64,000 nt of DNA from Gemmatimonadota bacterium (lineage in GTDB: Bacteria > Latescibacterota > UBA2968): NCBI GenBank assembly GCA_002727195.1, contig PBWH01000005.1, forward strand, positions 260,665 to 324,664. Reading direction: 5' to 3'. Positions 1 to 8,257 of this stretch are shown here, in pieces (position 1 is the stretch's first letter; every line of letters begins with the position of its first letter). The notes below the pieces were generated by a model that saw only the letters and a list, made by a program, of their open reading frames with translations, was not told the origin of the DNA and made no database searches. The translations under genes and the position numbers were made by a program.

Positions 1-368
1 GCGTCCGACGCGAAGATCGGTGCCGCGACGCGCAATGCCAGTGCAATCGCATCGCTTGGCCTGGAATCCACCTCGAACTCGCTGCTCCCCTGTTTGAAGA
101 TGATCTGAGCGTAGAAGGTATCGTCCTTGAGGTCGCTTATGACGATTCGCTCAACTTTTGCATTTACCTGTCCCAAGACAGTCCGGACGAGATCGTAGCA
201 GATGGGCCTTGGTGGCGGTTCGTCATAAAGTTCCATATATATGGCCGTCGCCTCGAAGTTGCCAATGGAGATCGGCAAAAAGACCGTTTGCTCCTCATCC
301 CTCAGCCAAACGAGAGGCTTGTTGCTGTTCGGCTCGGGAGCGACGCCAACGACCTCCATTTGTATCAT
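1..368 (-). CDS. Bifunctional nuclease domain (BFN/DUF151) protein, 3' end outside window
   Basis: This reading frame is absent from the ORF track because it runs off the left edge. Reading the minus strand from the ATG at 368 gives a protein starting MIQMEVVGVAP. It continues with VFLPISIGNFEATAIYM and ends in the hallmark DSRPSDAIALALR, followed by APIFASD. These are the conserved blocks of the bifunctional nuclease domain, a small single-domain family. Plant and bacterial members have reported DNase/RNase activity, but the bacterial role is mostly undefined. A GAGGA sits about 7 bases before the chosen ATG. An in-frame ATG at 392 is possible but has a poorer ribosome site. About 122 codons are visible, and the family often has a C-terminal UVR-like tail that would lie outside. 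The gene is divergent from the secreted protein that follows. Confidence 0.85.
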   Translation of the reverse strand, partial: MIQMEVVGVAPEPNSNKPLVWLRDEEQTVFLPISIGNFEATAIYMELYDEPPPRPICYDLVRTVLGQVNAKVERIVISDLKDDTFYAQIIFKQGSSEFEVDSRPSDAIALALRVAAPIFASD

Positions 369-533
369 TCCTGCATCCTCGCTAAATCCCATGATATTAC
401 TGATTTTCCAAAGGTTGTATGGGTCCGCAAATATAATTCCGTCCATTCTTTCGACGCAAGTCCAAAGACGAGTATTGCGGACTCTAGTGCCGCCGCTTAG
501 ATTTCCAATCCATCCTTTATAATGAGAGGCAAT

Positions 534-1496
534 ATGTTTAAGGACCGGCCCTTACTCAGCCTTACCTCGCTTCTGCGAGGTGCTTGGCTGCTCCTTCTGT
601 CCCTCACACCGGTCTCAACTGATGCTCAGCCCTTGCTGCTGAACTATCGGGGATTTCTGGAGGGCCTAGACAGCCAGGCATCCATTCGGTTCTCCATCCA
701 CGCGGACTCGGTTTCGACGAAGTCCCTCTGGACGGAACAGCACGACGTTTTGCTGCAAAACGGCCGATTCGGTGTCTTGCTAGGGTCGACCTCGGAACTA
801 GGTTCTGAACTCTTTCGGTCGACTGACGAGATCTACCTATCGCTGCAGATCAACGGGATGGAACTGACCCCCAGACAGAGGCTGGTGAGCGCCCCCTACG
901 CCATCACTTCCGGGCACTCAAGGGATGTTCGAGACGAAGATATACATCCTCGCAGCATCGAACTGGCAGAAGGACTTGCCCAGTGGGACTCGACCGGCAG
1001 CCTCGCCGCCCCAGTCGTGGTCACGGACAGCCTGTCCATTGGCACGACTCCCGTGATCGACAGTAAGGGTAACTGGGTAGGGCCGGCGTCCGGAGGCGGC
1101 ATGAGTCTGATCTCAGTGACCACGACAGACGTCAACGAAGACGCCATTTTCTTCTTCAACTCGAAGTGGGTCAAGCTTGCCCAGTTGGATACGTTTGTGG
1201 ATACGCCCGGTGGTGGGAAGATCGAAATATCGCTTGTGGCTCAACTTGCGAGTGGTAGCGCCTTCGAAACCAGGCTAACAATGAAGCAGGTATCTCCTTC
1301 TGACGTCCAGTTCGGGCAAGTAGGGAATATCGCGGGGGCGTCAGGGTCATCGGCGGATCAGGGTCACACATTGCACAACCACGCGATCGTGAATGTCGAA
1401 GACGGCAGATACCGTGTCTTTGTCGAGCACAAAGCCGATGCCGTCGTTGAAGCGACCTTCCTAAGCGCTTACCTCATCATCAAGCACTACCGTTAG
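534..1496 (+). CDS. Secreted protein with tail-fibre-like N-terminal domain
   Basis: The ORF opens at 522, but the second Met at 534 follows GAGAGG by 4 bases and is the better start. The N-terminus is a typical signal peptide (basic start, then a run around AWLLLLSLTPVS) with likely cleavage after TDAQ. The next roughly 120 residues have the pattern LLNYRGFLEG...LWTEQ...NGRFGVLLGS...PRQRLVSAPYAI. This recurs at the N-terminus of many large secreted proteins that carry collagen-like, tail-fibre or beta-helix C-termini. The remaining half (about residues 190-320) is not recognised; it is Ser/Thr/Gly-rich and ends in predicted beta strands. It lies 4 bases upstream of the formylglycine-generating enzyme, so the two are probably cotranscribed. 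No enzymatic motif is visible. Function is unknown, with an extracellular or cell-surface location inferred. Confidence 0.75.
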   Translation: MFKDRPLLSLTSLLRGAWLLLLSLTPVSTDAQPLLLNYRGFLEGLDSQASIRFSIHADSVSTKSLWTEQHDVLLQNGRFGVLLGSTSELGSELFRSTDEIYLSLQINGMELTPRQRLVSAPYAITSGHSRDVRDEDIHPRSIELAEGLAQWDSTGSLAAPVVVTDSLSIGTTPVIDSKGNWVGPASGGGMSLISVTTTDVNEDAIFFFNSKWVKLAQLDTFVDTPGGGKIEISLVAQLASGSAFETRLTMKQVSPSDVQFGQVGNIAGASGSSADQGHTLHNHAIVNVEDGRYRVFVEHKADAVVEATFLSAYLIIKHYR

Positions 1497-1500
1497 GCCT

Positions 1501-2457
1501 ATGCCACGAGCATGCTGCGCAGCTACCCGGGGTCCTTCTCAGAAACGATCTGTCCGTCCAGGGAAAGGGAAACGCAAGAAGGGCAGGAAGACGAGAACCT
1601 CTAACAGCGATTCTATCGTGATCGAGGGCGGATCATTCATGATGGGAACGGATGATGAGGTCGGGTTCCCGGAAGATGGTGAGGGTCCGATCCGGGAAGT
1701 AACGGTATCTCCCTTCCAAATGGACGCCACGGCCGTCACCAACTCCCAATTCTCGAGGTTCGTCAAGGACACTGGTTACAAGACCGAGGCGGAACAATTT
1801 GGCTGGTCCTTCGTGTTCCACAGTTTCGTGCCGGAGGAGACGGCGACACGGGTCGAGCAAACGGTCCAGATCACGCCGTGGTGGTGGCCCGTGGATGGTG
1901 CCTGCTGGTCCAAGCCAGAGGGACCGGAAAGCTCCCTGGCGGGGCGGTGGGACCACCCAGCCGTACACATCTCGTGGAACGATGCCGTGGCCTTCACCGA
2001 GTGGGCGGAGAAACGACTCCCTACCGAAGCCGAGTGGGAACTCGCCGCAAGAGGGGGAGTCGAGGGAGCCCGATACCCGTGGGGTGATGAGTTGACCCCG
2101 GACGGTGAGCACCGGTGCAATATCTGGCAGGGCACTTTCCCGGAAGGGAACACCGAAGAGGACGGTTTCGCCTCCACTGCCCCCGTGAATGCCTTTCCCC
2201 CGAATGGATACGGCCTCTATAATGTATCGGGCAACGTCTGGGAATGGTGCGCGGACTGGTTCTCACCCGACCACCACCTGGATGGACCGCGAACAGACCC
2301 GAAGGGTCCTGACCGCGGAGATGCCAGATCGATGCGTGGGGGCTCCTATCTGTGCCACGAGTCTTACTGTAACCGTTATCGCATCGCGGCAAGGAGCGCG
2401 AACACACCGGACAGTTCGACCGGAAACCTCGGCTTCAGGTGTGCTCAGGACCTCTAG
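1501..2457 (+). CDS. Formylglycine-generating enzyme (sulfatase-modifying factor)
   Basis: Oxidises the active-site cysteine of sulfatases to C-alpha-formylglycine. The FGE-sulfatase fold is complete: IEGGSFMMGTDD near residue 40, RLPTEAEWELAARGG, YPWG, NVSGNVWEWCADWF, and a C-terminal GNLGFRCAQDL. Many SUMF1-domain proteins are not FGEs. This one has the diagnostic copper-binding pair Cys285 and Cys290 in GGSYLCHESYCNRYR, the same context as in characterised human and actinobacterial FGEs, so catalytic function is likely. The N-terminus MPRACCAATRG resembles the Cys-Cys start seen in many bacterial FGEs. The start is 4 bases after the preceding stop with only a weak AGG. No sulfatase gene is in the window, so its substrate must be encoded elsewhere. 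A second SUMF1-type gene near 45.3 kb is broken. Confidence 0.93.
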   Translation: MPRACCAATRGPSQKRSVRPGKGKRKKGRKTRTSNSDSIVIEGGSFMMGTDDEVGFPEDGEGPIREVTVSPFQMDATAVTNSQFSRFVKDTGYKTEAEQFGWSFVFHSFVPEETATRVEQTVQITPWWWPVDGACWSKPEGPESSLAGRWDHPAVHISWNDAVAFTEWAEKRLPTEAEWELAARGGVEGARYPWGDELTPDGEHRCNIWQGTFPEGNTEEDGFASTAPVNAFPPNGYGLYNVSGNVWEWCADWFSPDHHLDGPRTDPKGPDRGDARSMRGGSYLCHESYCNRYRIAARSANTPDSSTGNLGFRCAQDL

Positions 2458-2466
2458 AGGTGAAGC

Positions 2467-2740
2467 GTGAGGAACAGCACTGTGATCAAGTGCTTCGCAG
2501 TACTTCTGGGGTCCACACTGCTGGCGGGTCTTGCTCTCAGGTCTGAGCTCCAAAGTCAGGGGAAGGAGAAGTTGGACCGTTAGGAGTACTATACGGTTAT
2601 GGGGCACAGCCCCCATCTGCGTGAAGGCGGGAAGCGATCTCAAACGGTTGCAGAGCCTCGGCAAGGAAGGGTGGGACGTCGCCTCTTCCTACCCCTCACG
2701 AGGTGAGATTGTGGTCTCCATCCTGAATCGCGCTAACCGA
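2467..2740 (+). pseudogene. Broken small secreted DUF4177-like protein
   Basis: A GTG at 2467, preceded by GAGG at 6 bases, opens a frame with a signal-peptide-like start (VIKCFAVLLGSTLLAGLAL). It reaches LDR and stops at a TAG at 2581. The same frame continues EYYTVMGHSPHLREGG, where the TAG occupies the place expected for a Trp. The sequence then resumes one frame over as SDLKRLQSLGKEGWDVASSY and RGEIVVSILNRA. EYYTV followed by LGKEGWDV is the pattern of DUF4177-like small proteins. So at least one nonsense codon and one frameshift separate recognisable parts. The extreme 3' end abuts the convergent ATPase gene and has no clear stop. It sits 9 bases after the FGE stop and looks like the former third gene of that operon. 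A sequencing error is possible but would have to occur twice. Confidence 0.6.
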
Positions 2741-4421
2741 CCTTCAGGCGCCTCGCGCGATTCAGGGCGCCCAGGATATCGAGCCTTCTTGCTCGGGCCG
2801 CATTTCCGGTCAGACGCCCACCCAGCCCATCCAATCCTTCACGCGCCATCAACCCTTCGATTTCTTCTGCGATGGAATCGATCGATCGCTGGCCATCGAT
2901 CAACGACGCGCACCAGAAAAGTGCAGCCCCGACGCATTCGGCGGCACCGGGAGCGCACAGCTGTTCTAGCCCGCTAACATCGACGTGCTCGTCACCGATT
3001 GACACCTCCGGCCCTCGGACCCTTACCCTGGGTCCACGTCTGCCGCGCCCAAAATCCCACCTGCTAGGTACCCGTTCCTGCTTCTCAACCGTAACACCCT
3101 CGCACGCGTTTGCCTCCGGATCGGATAGTTGCCGGGCCACTTCTGTCACGTCCTCAACCCGATAGTCCGCCACCCTCAGAACGAGATCGGACCAGGCGAA
3201 GAATGTGCTTGAGCTACCGATCGCCATAAGCGTCGACACGCCCTGTTCGACCAGACCGCGAACGAAGGACGCATACGGCCGAATGGGCTCCTCACTGTCT
3301 GGAACAAGCGATCTCACACCCTCGTCTCGGTTCAGGAAGTTACTGGCGGATGAGTCTTCATCCATCAGCAAGGCCGTAGCGCCTCCCGCTACATACTCCA
3401 CAACGCTGGCCGCTTGGGAGGTACTTCCGCTCGCGTCCTGAGTGGAGAAACGGACGGCGTCCACGCCCCCTGGCAGGTTGTCTATAAAGGGTCGAAGGTC
3501 GACGCACTGAACACTCCGACCCTCTTCCGCGCGGAGCTTGACCGCCGAATCGACGGTAACCACACCCTCTCGTCCATCTCCCGGGATATGATTGTAGACC
3601 CCCCGTTCGACCGCCTTGAGGAGCGTCGACTTTCCGTGATAGCCGCCACCAACAATCATGGTCACCCCGACCGGAATCCCGAGACCACGGACTCGCCCTC
3701 GGTGAGGCAGCTCAACTTCGACAGCGGTAGAGGGTGGTGATACGAGCGGAACCGCCCTGTCAGAGTCCATCGGCCGATCATCCGCACCAGACTCACGTAC
3801 GAGTATCGATCCATCCGCCACGAAGGCGACGAGCCCCATATCGGCAAGGCGCGAACGGAGGTCGTCCTGATCTTCGCAAACGTTCAGGTGCCTTTTCACC
3901 GCATCAGGGTTATCGCGAAGGTTTGACAGGGCCGCAGCTAGCACGCCAGGGAGCGCCTCCAACAGGAGCACCTCAGCACCCCGACCATCGATACGTCGCC
4001 CACGCGCGGGCAGCCCCGCATAGACTCTGGCTTCCAGTTCGGCACCCTTGATCTGAACGGACGTCCTCTCCACTACTTCCTGCCCTGGCCTCGCGATGTG
4101 GATTCGCCCACTGTTGCCTGATCCATTGACTTCGACGCCCAGCTCGTCAATCTCGACAGCGAGGCGTCTGGTCAAGTAGTCCGCCAGGGCGACACTGCGG
4201 ATTCGGCTTTCAAGGCTCGACACATCGACGCCCGTCTCGCTGACCGATGCAAAGACACGCATCATTGTCGGCGACGCGAACGGATCCCGCTGTGTGCGAT
4301 CGATCTGAAGCCGCAGCCCATCGAGGGCATAGGTCCCGCAGATCGAGGCATACCTGCCATAGCCTTGGCCATCGATCCGGTCCAATTTCTCAGCCAGCAC
4401 TGATGCTTCTGAGGTGTTCAC
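2733..4421 (-). CDS. ABC-class ATPase of the COG3044 family
   Basis: Matches the uncharacterised 'predicted ATPase of the ABC class' family, which differs from transporters: it is a single soluble protein with a long N-terminal domain. The P-loop GGGYHGKST is at about residues 258-266. A signature-like SGSTSQAAS is followed by the Walker B stretch ATALLMDEDSSASNFL. A late switch segment contains LMAIGSSSTFF. The N-terminal about 240 residues (YGRYASICGTYAL...RIHIARPGQEVVERT) are typical of the family, and the C-terminal RGRRGPRVRVRG segment is basic. The family size is near 550-570 residues and this one is 562. It is convergent with the FGE cluster and upstream neighbours are ribosomal genes, so context does not suggest a role. 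Cytoplasmic location is inferred from the lack of signal or membrane segments. The molecular function is unknown. Confidence 0.85.
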   Translation of the reverse strand: MNTSEASVLAEKLDRIDGQGYGRYASICGTYALDGLRLQIDRTQRDPFASPTMMRVFASVSETGVDVSSLESRIRSVALADYLTRRLAVEIDELGVEVNGSGNSGRIHIARPGQEVVERTSVQIKGAELEARVYAGLPARGRRIDGRGAEVLLLEALPGVLAAALSNLRDNPDAVKRHLNVCEDQDDLRSRLADMGLVAFVADGSILVRESGADDRPMDSDRAVPLVSPPSTAVEVELPHRGRVRGLGIPVGVTMIVGGGYHGKSTLLKAVERGVYNHIPGDGREGVVTVDSAVKLRAEEGRSVQCVDLRPFIDNLPGGVDAVRFSTQDASGSTSQAASVVEYVAGGATALLMDEDSSASNFLNRDEGVRSLVPDSEEPIRPYASFVRGLVEQGVSTLMAIGSSSTFFAWSDLVLRVADYRVEDVTEVARQLSDPEANACEGVTVEKQERVPSRWDFGRGRRGPRVRVRGPEVSIGDEHVDVSGLEQLCAPGAAECVGAALFWCASLIDGQRSIDSIAEEIEGLMAREGLDGLGGRLTGNAARARRLDILGALNRARRLKVG

Positions 4422-4431
4422 TCAATGCCTC

Positions 4432-4470
4432 ATAAAAGAAAACGGGGGCCCGGATATCCCGAGCCCCCGT
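4432..4470 (-). terminator. Intrinsic terminator after rplI
   Basis: ACGGGGGC and GCCCCCGT form a stem around a short loop. On the minus strand the hairpin is followed by TTTTCTTTTAT. It lies 23 bases past the rplI stop and before the ATPase start, closing the S6-S18-L9 unit. Confidence 0.8.
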
Positions 4471-4492
4471 CCACAATCTCTCGACCGGTCGC

Positions 4493-4936
4493 CTACTCTT
4501 TGACCACCCATACCTTGACGGTGGCCTCGACTTCGGCGTGCAGCCGAATGGGCACGTCATAGACGCCGAGGGCCCGGATCGGTTCATCCAGTTGAATCGT
4601 CCGACGATCGATCTCAAAGCTCTGTTCCTTGAGCTGATCAGCAATCTGCTGGTTCGTCACGGATCCGAAGATGCGATCCTCTTCACCAACGGCAACGGCA
4701 ATCGTAACGGAAGCGTTACCAAGGGCAGCGGCCTGATCTTCGGCCTCCTTCTTCTCTCGCGCCAGTTGGGCACCACGCTGGCTCTTGACCTCCTCATACA
4801 CCGCCATGTTGCCGGCGTTTGCAATCAGGGCCAGCTTGCGCGGGAGCAGATAATTACGTGCAAACCCGGGCTTGACCTCGACGATCTCTCCCGCACCGCC
4901 GACGTGCTCCAGGGTCTCTGTCAGAATAACCTTCAT
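4493..4936 (-). CDS. rplI: 50S ribosomal protein L9
   Basis: Binds 23S rRNA domain V near the base of the L1 stalk. The N-terminal globular domain MKVILTETLEHVGGAGEIVEVKPGFARNYLLPR is canonical. It is followed by the long connecting helix (REKKEAEDQAAAL) and the C-terminal domain with RIFGSVTNQQIADQL. The length of 147 residues is normal. It is the last gene of the rpsF-rpsR-rplI unit, 11 bases after rpsR, and a strong hairpin terminator follows. The operon lacks the priB/ssb gene sometimes found between S6 and S18. Confidence 0.98.
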   Translation of the reverse strand: MKVILTETLEHVGGAGEIVEVKPGFARNYLLPRKLALIANAGNMAVYEEVKSQRGAQLAREKKEAEDQAAALGNASVTIAVAVGEEDRIFGSVTNQQIADQLKEQSFEIDRRTIQLDEPIRALGVYDVPIRLHAEVEATVKVWVVKE

Positions 4937-4947
4937 ATCAGCCCCCT

Positions 4948-5175
4948 CTACTTAACCGTCTCGGCGGAGTACGGAAGAACGGCGATGTTCCGCGCCCGCT
5001 TGATAGCCGTGGTCAGCTCCCGCTGATGTCGGGCACAGGTACCGGTCATACGCCTGGGGATAACCTTACCGCGCTCCGTGATGAATCGGCGCAGTAGGCG
5101 GTCATCCTTGTAATCGATCTTGATGGCCTTGTCTTCACAGAATCGGCAAACCTTCACGCGTCCACGAACGTTCAT
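4948..5175 (-). CDS. rpsR: 30S ribosomal protein S18
   Basis: Partner of S6 on the 30S platform. The body [19 protein letters not shown] and [19 protein letters not shown] is standard. The N-terminus carries CRFC, and a third cysteine and a histidine follow (GTCARHQ). This suggests a cysteine-containing S18 paralogue that could bind zinc, though only the residues are seen. The length of 75 aa is typical. The ATG overlaps the rpsF stop by 4 bases, giving translational coupling. rplI follows. Confidence 0.97.
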   Translation of the reverse strand: MNVRGRVKVCRFCEDKAIKIDYKDDRLLRRFITERGKVIPRRMTGTCARHQRELTTAIKRARNIAVLPYSAETVK

Positions 5176-5552
5176 TCTTCAGCCTCCTCGTTTTCGCCTG
5201 AAGTTACCGTCTCTTCTGCTTCGGCCTCCTCTGCCTCCGACTCGTCCTGAGGCACGACGGGTGCGTCCTCCGTCTTGATAAACAGATGACGCAGCACGGA
5301 TTCGTCCAACCTGAGCTGACGATCCATTTCCTGCACCATCGCCGCTTCACCCGTGAACTGGAAGTAGGTGTAATCCGCTTGATTCTGCTTCTTGATCTCG
5401 TAGGCGAGCTTCTGCACGCCGCGTCTATCAGCGACTACCGGGTCGGCCCCGTTATCCTTCAGGAACGACTCGTACTTGCCCACTATGCTGTTGACCGCTT
5501 CGTCGCCATCCTGCGACCCCACGACCAACGTGAGTTCATAGTGTTTCGACAT
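5172..5552 (-). CDS. rpsF: 30S ribosomal protein S6
   Basis: First gene of the S6-S18-L9 operon. [11 protein letters not shown] at the start, then [18 protein letters not shown] and [14 protein letters not shown], are the conserved S6 core (residues 1-100). The C-terminal about 25 residues are almost entirely Glu/Ala/Asp, an acidic tail comparable to the glutamylated tails of proteobacterial S6. A clear AGGGGAGG lies ahead of the start. The 5' leader holds two perfect hairpins that may be the autoregulatory site (listed separately). Overlaps rpsR by 4 bases. Confidence 0.97.
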   Translation of the reverse strand: MSKHYELTLVVGSQDGDEAVNSIVGKYESFLKDNGADPVVADRRGVQKLAYEIKKQNQADYTYFQFTGEAAMVQEMDRQLRLDESVLRHLFIKTEDAPVVPQDESEAEEAEAEETVTSGENEEAEE

Positions 5553-5573
5553 ACAACCTCCCCTGGACTCTAG

Positions 5574-5626
5574 GCTCAGCTTTGCGTCTGAGCGGGGGTT
5601 GGATCCACGACGGGTCGATCCCGTCG
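5574..5626 (-). promoter_or_regulatory. Two hairpins in the rpsF leader
   Basis: Between hppA and rpsF there are two perfect stems: GCTCAG/CTGAGC (5574-5593) and CGACGGG/CCCGTCG (5608-5626). Neither is followed by a T run on the minus strand, so they are not obvious terminators. S6-S18 complexes bind leader RNA in many bacteria to repress their own operon. A role here is inferred from position, since the known consensus was not verified. Confidence 0.4.
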
Positions 5627-5637
5627 GGGCGGATGCT

Positions 5638-7647
5638 TTATCCCCTCAGAAGAGGGGCAAGCACCAGTGATACGACAGACATGAGTTTGATGAGGATGTT
5701 CAAAGCAGGGCCGGAGGTGTCCTTGAGCGGATCGCCAACGGTGTCACCCACAACAGACGCCTTATGCGCCTCGGACCCTTTACCACCGAGGTTGCCCTCC
5801 TCGATCCACTTCTTCCCGTTGTCCAGAGCACCACCTGTGTTCGCCATCATCAACGCTACCAGAACACCACTCAGCGTTGCGCCACCGAGCATCCCGCCCA
5901 GGGCTTCCGAACCGAGGAACAAACCGACAATAACCGGGCTCACAACCGCTACCAGCCCGGGCAGAACCATCTCGCGAAGGGCCGCGACGGTGCTGATGTC
6001 CACGCACCGGCGGGTATCGGGCTTGCTCGTCCCTTCCATCAGGCCCGGAATCTCACGGAACTGACGTCGAACCTCTTCGACCATCTTGAAGGCAGCCTTA
6101 CCGACCGACTTCATCGTCATCGCGGCCACCAGGAAAGGAACAGCGCCACCGACCAGCAACCCGATCACCACGATCGGTTTTGTCAGGTCGATCACGTCCA
6201 GACCGACGGCAACCGTGTATGCAGAGAACAGTGCCAGGGCTGTAAGGGCTGCCGAACCAATGGCGAAACCTTTACCTATCGCGGCAGTGGTGTTTCCGAT
6301 CGCATCGAGTCCGTCCGTAATCTTGCGCGTCTCCGGACCCAGTTCGCTCATCTCCGATATACCGCCCGCGTTGTCAGCGATCGGGCCGTAAGCGTCTACC
6401 GCCATCGTCACACCGACGGTCGATAGCATTCCAACCGCTGCGATCCCGATTCCGTAGAGACCTGCGAAGTGGTAACCAAGACCGATGGCGCAGCAGATAC
6501 AGAGAATGGGGAGCATCGTACTCTCCATGCCGACCGCTATCCCTTCGATCATGTTGGTCGCGGGCCCGGTTTCGGACGCGGCGGCGATCCGACGAACGGG
6601 GGCACCCCCTGTGTAGTATTCCGTTAGGAGACCGATCACGATCCCCGTTATCCCGCCAAAGAACACAGCATAGAAGATGTCGGGCGAGAGGCCTGCCTGC
6701 TCGATGAAGAAGTAGCTTCCCGCGAACATAAGCACGGCGGCGACGAGCGGGGCATTCCGCAAAGCGGAGGCAGGATCCATATTCCGCAGAAGTCGCATGG
6801 AGAATACACCGATGAGCGAGGCCACAAGGCCGATCATAGCGATAGCGATCGGGAGTTGCATCGCCACTACCTGGACGGTGGCTGTATCCGTCGCACGACC
6901 ACTCAGTTTCTCCAGCAATGCCGTGCTGGCCGACGCCGCGATAGCGATCGTCGCGATAATCGACCCCACATAGGACTCGAAGATATCGGCGCCCATCCCG
7001 GCTACGTCACCGACATTGTCACCCACGTTATCTGCGATCCCGGCAGGATTGCGAGGATCGTCTTCGGGAATCCCGGCCTCGACCTTTCCGACCAAATCGG
7101 CCCCGACGTCGGCAGCTTTCGTGTAGATCCCTCCGCCCACGCGGGCGAAGAGTGCGATCGAACTGGCGCCCATCGCGAACCCGCCGATGATCTGCGCCTG
7201 ATCGGGCGATCCATACACACCGAAGAGCAGTCCAACACCCAAGAGACCCAGACTCGCGACGGCCAACCCCATCACGGTGCCACCCGAGAATGCAACGGAA
7301 AGCGCCTGAGGTTGCCCTTCCTGATTCGCTGCGAAGGTGGTCCTGACGTTCGCGCGGGTTGCCGCCTTCATACCCAGGAATCCTGACAGTACTGAGCAGA
7401 GGGATCCCAGGACAAAGGCCATCGCTGTATCCTTTCCGATGCCGAAAAAGAGCGCTACAGTTAGCACCACAACGAAAATAGCGAGAACAATATATTCTCG
7501 CTTTAGGAAGGCCATCGCACCTTCGTGAATGGCGTCGGATATCTCTCTCATTCGCTCCGTGCCGACCGGCTTCTTCAGGATGCGCAGGTATACGATCAAC
7601 GCGCAGCCCAATCCCCCTAGGCCTAACAACGGTGCCCACTCGATCAT
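5638..7647 (-). CDS. hppA: Membrane-bound ion-pumping pyrophosphatase, K+-dependent type
   Basis: Hydrolyses pyrophosphate and pumps H+ or Na+ across the inner membrane. The 669-residue protein is rich in membrane helices, about 15-16. It holds the diagnostic catalytic loops: [20 protein letters not shown] with [15 protein letters not shown], then [20 protein letters not shown], and the C-terminal [20 protein letters not shown]. In the subclass-defining stretch [16 protein letters not shown], the Ala (where K+-independent enzymes have Lys) and the Gly three residues on place it in the K+-dependent group. That group includes both H+ and Na+ pumps, and the ion cannot be decided by eye. It lies upstream of rpsF and downstream of pth in the same orientation. 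Confidence 0.97.
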   Translation of the reverse strand: MIEWAPLLGLGGLGCALIVYLRILKKPVGTERMREISDAIHEGAMAFLKREYIVLAIFVVVLTVALFFGIGKDTAMAFVLGSLCSVLSGFLGMKAATRANVRTTFAANQEGQPQALSVAFSGGTVMGLAVASLGLLGVGLLFGVYGSPDQAQIIGGFAMGASSIALFARVGGGIYTKAADVGADLVGKVEAGIPEDDPRNPAGIADNVGDNVGDVAGMGADIFESYVGSIIATIAIAASASTALLEKLSGRATDTATVQVVAMQLPIAIAMIGLVASLIGVFSMRLLRNMDPASALRNAPLVAAVLMFAGSYFFIEQAGLSPDIFYAVFFGGITGIVIGLLTEYYTGGAPVRRIAAASETGPATNMIEGIAVGMESTMLPILCICCAIGLGYHFAGLYGIGIAAVGMLSTVGVTMAVDAYGPIADNAGGISEMSELGPETRKITDGLDAIGNTTAAIGKGFAIGSAALTALALFSAYTVAVGLDVIDLTKPIVVIGLLVGGAVPFLVAAMTMKSVGKAAFKMVEEVRRQFREIPGLMEGTSKPDTRRCVDISTVAALREMVLPGLVAVVSPVIVGLFLGSEALGGMLGGATLSGVLVALMMANTGGALDNGKKWIEEGNLGGKGSEAHKASVVGDTVGDPLKDTSGPALNILIKLMSVVSLVLAPLLRG

Positions 7648-7695
7648 CTCATTCTCCAGGTAACGAGCACGGTGCCACAGACGGACAAGGTGCCC

Positions 7696-8241
7696 TTACC
7701 TCCCATTGAACGAATTCATAGCCGACTCCACGCCCGCGTAACACCAAGTCCTGACAGCATCCGCAGCTCGCAAAACCATTAGCTCGACCAAAACGACTTC
7801 GTTCGTATCGAATTCGCCGAGAACATACTCAATCTGTGTTTGGTCTCCTGGGACCTCACCGACGCCCATTCGAACCCGAGGAAATGCATCGCTCTCCAAG
7901 GCGGCAACTATCGATCTCAGTCCGTTATGACCCCCTTTGGACCCTCCCCGTCGCACACGTATTCGTCCGACATCCAGATGTATGTCATCGACGAGGACCA
8001 GAACGTCATCCGGCTTGCTCCCAAACCGATCCATGGCATCCGAAACGGCGAGACCGGAATCGTTCATGAACGTGGTGGGCCGAACCAGCCTAACGGTGTG
8101 AGAACGGATAGTCGTGGACGCGTGATCGTAGAGCTCTCGCGTCGCCCAGGGACGTGCACCAGCCAAGTGATCCACGACCCTGAACCCGACGTTGTGGCGT
8201 GTCTTCGCGTATTTAGGGCCCGGATTGCCGAGCCCGACCAC
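7696..8241 (-). CDS. pth: Peptidyl-tRNA hydrolase
   Basis: Releases peptides from peptidyl-tRNA dropped by ribosomes. The conserved blocks are VVGLGNPGPKYAKTRHNVGF (with the catalytic His), RPTTFMNDSG, VLVDDIHLDVGRIRVRRGG (with the catalytic Asp), and GGHNGLRSI. The ORF track opens this frame at 8331, inside rplY. That would overlap rplY by 74 bases and add a 30-residue Arg/Ser-rich extension copying the rplY tail in another frame. The only internal start before the conserved core is the GTG at 8241, 17 bases after the rplY stop, giving 181 residues. I prefer it despite a weak ribosome site. The rplY-pth order is the common bacterial arrangement. Confidence 0.93.
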   Translation of the reverse strand: MVGLGNPGPKYAKTRHNVGFRVVDHLAGARPWATRELYDHASTTIRSHTVRLVRPTTFMNDSGLAVSDAMDRFGSKPDDVLVLVDDIHLDVGRIRVRRGGSKGGHNGLRSIVAALESDAFPRVRMGVGEVPGDQTQIEYVLGEFDTNEVVLVELMVLRAADAVRTWCYAGVESAMNSFNGR

Positions 8242-8257
8242 AACCCTGGCGCCCAGG

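Noticed and set aside
2531-2977. 148-aa plus-strand ORF
   Set aside because: Its first third is the frameshifted DUF4177-like remnant; the rest is antisense to the ABC-class ATPase. Not a gene as drawn.
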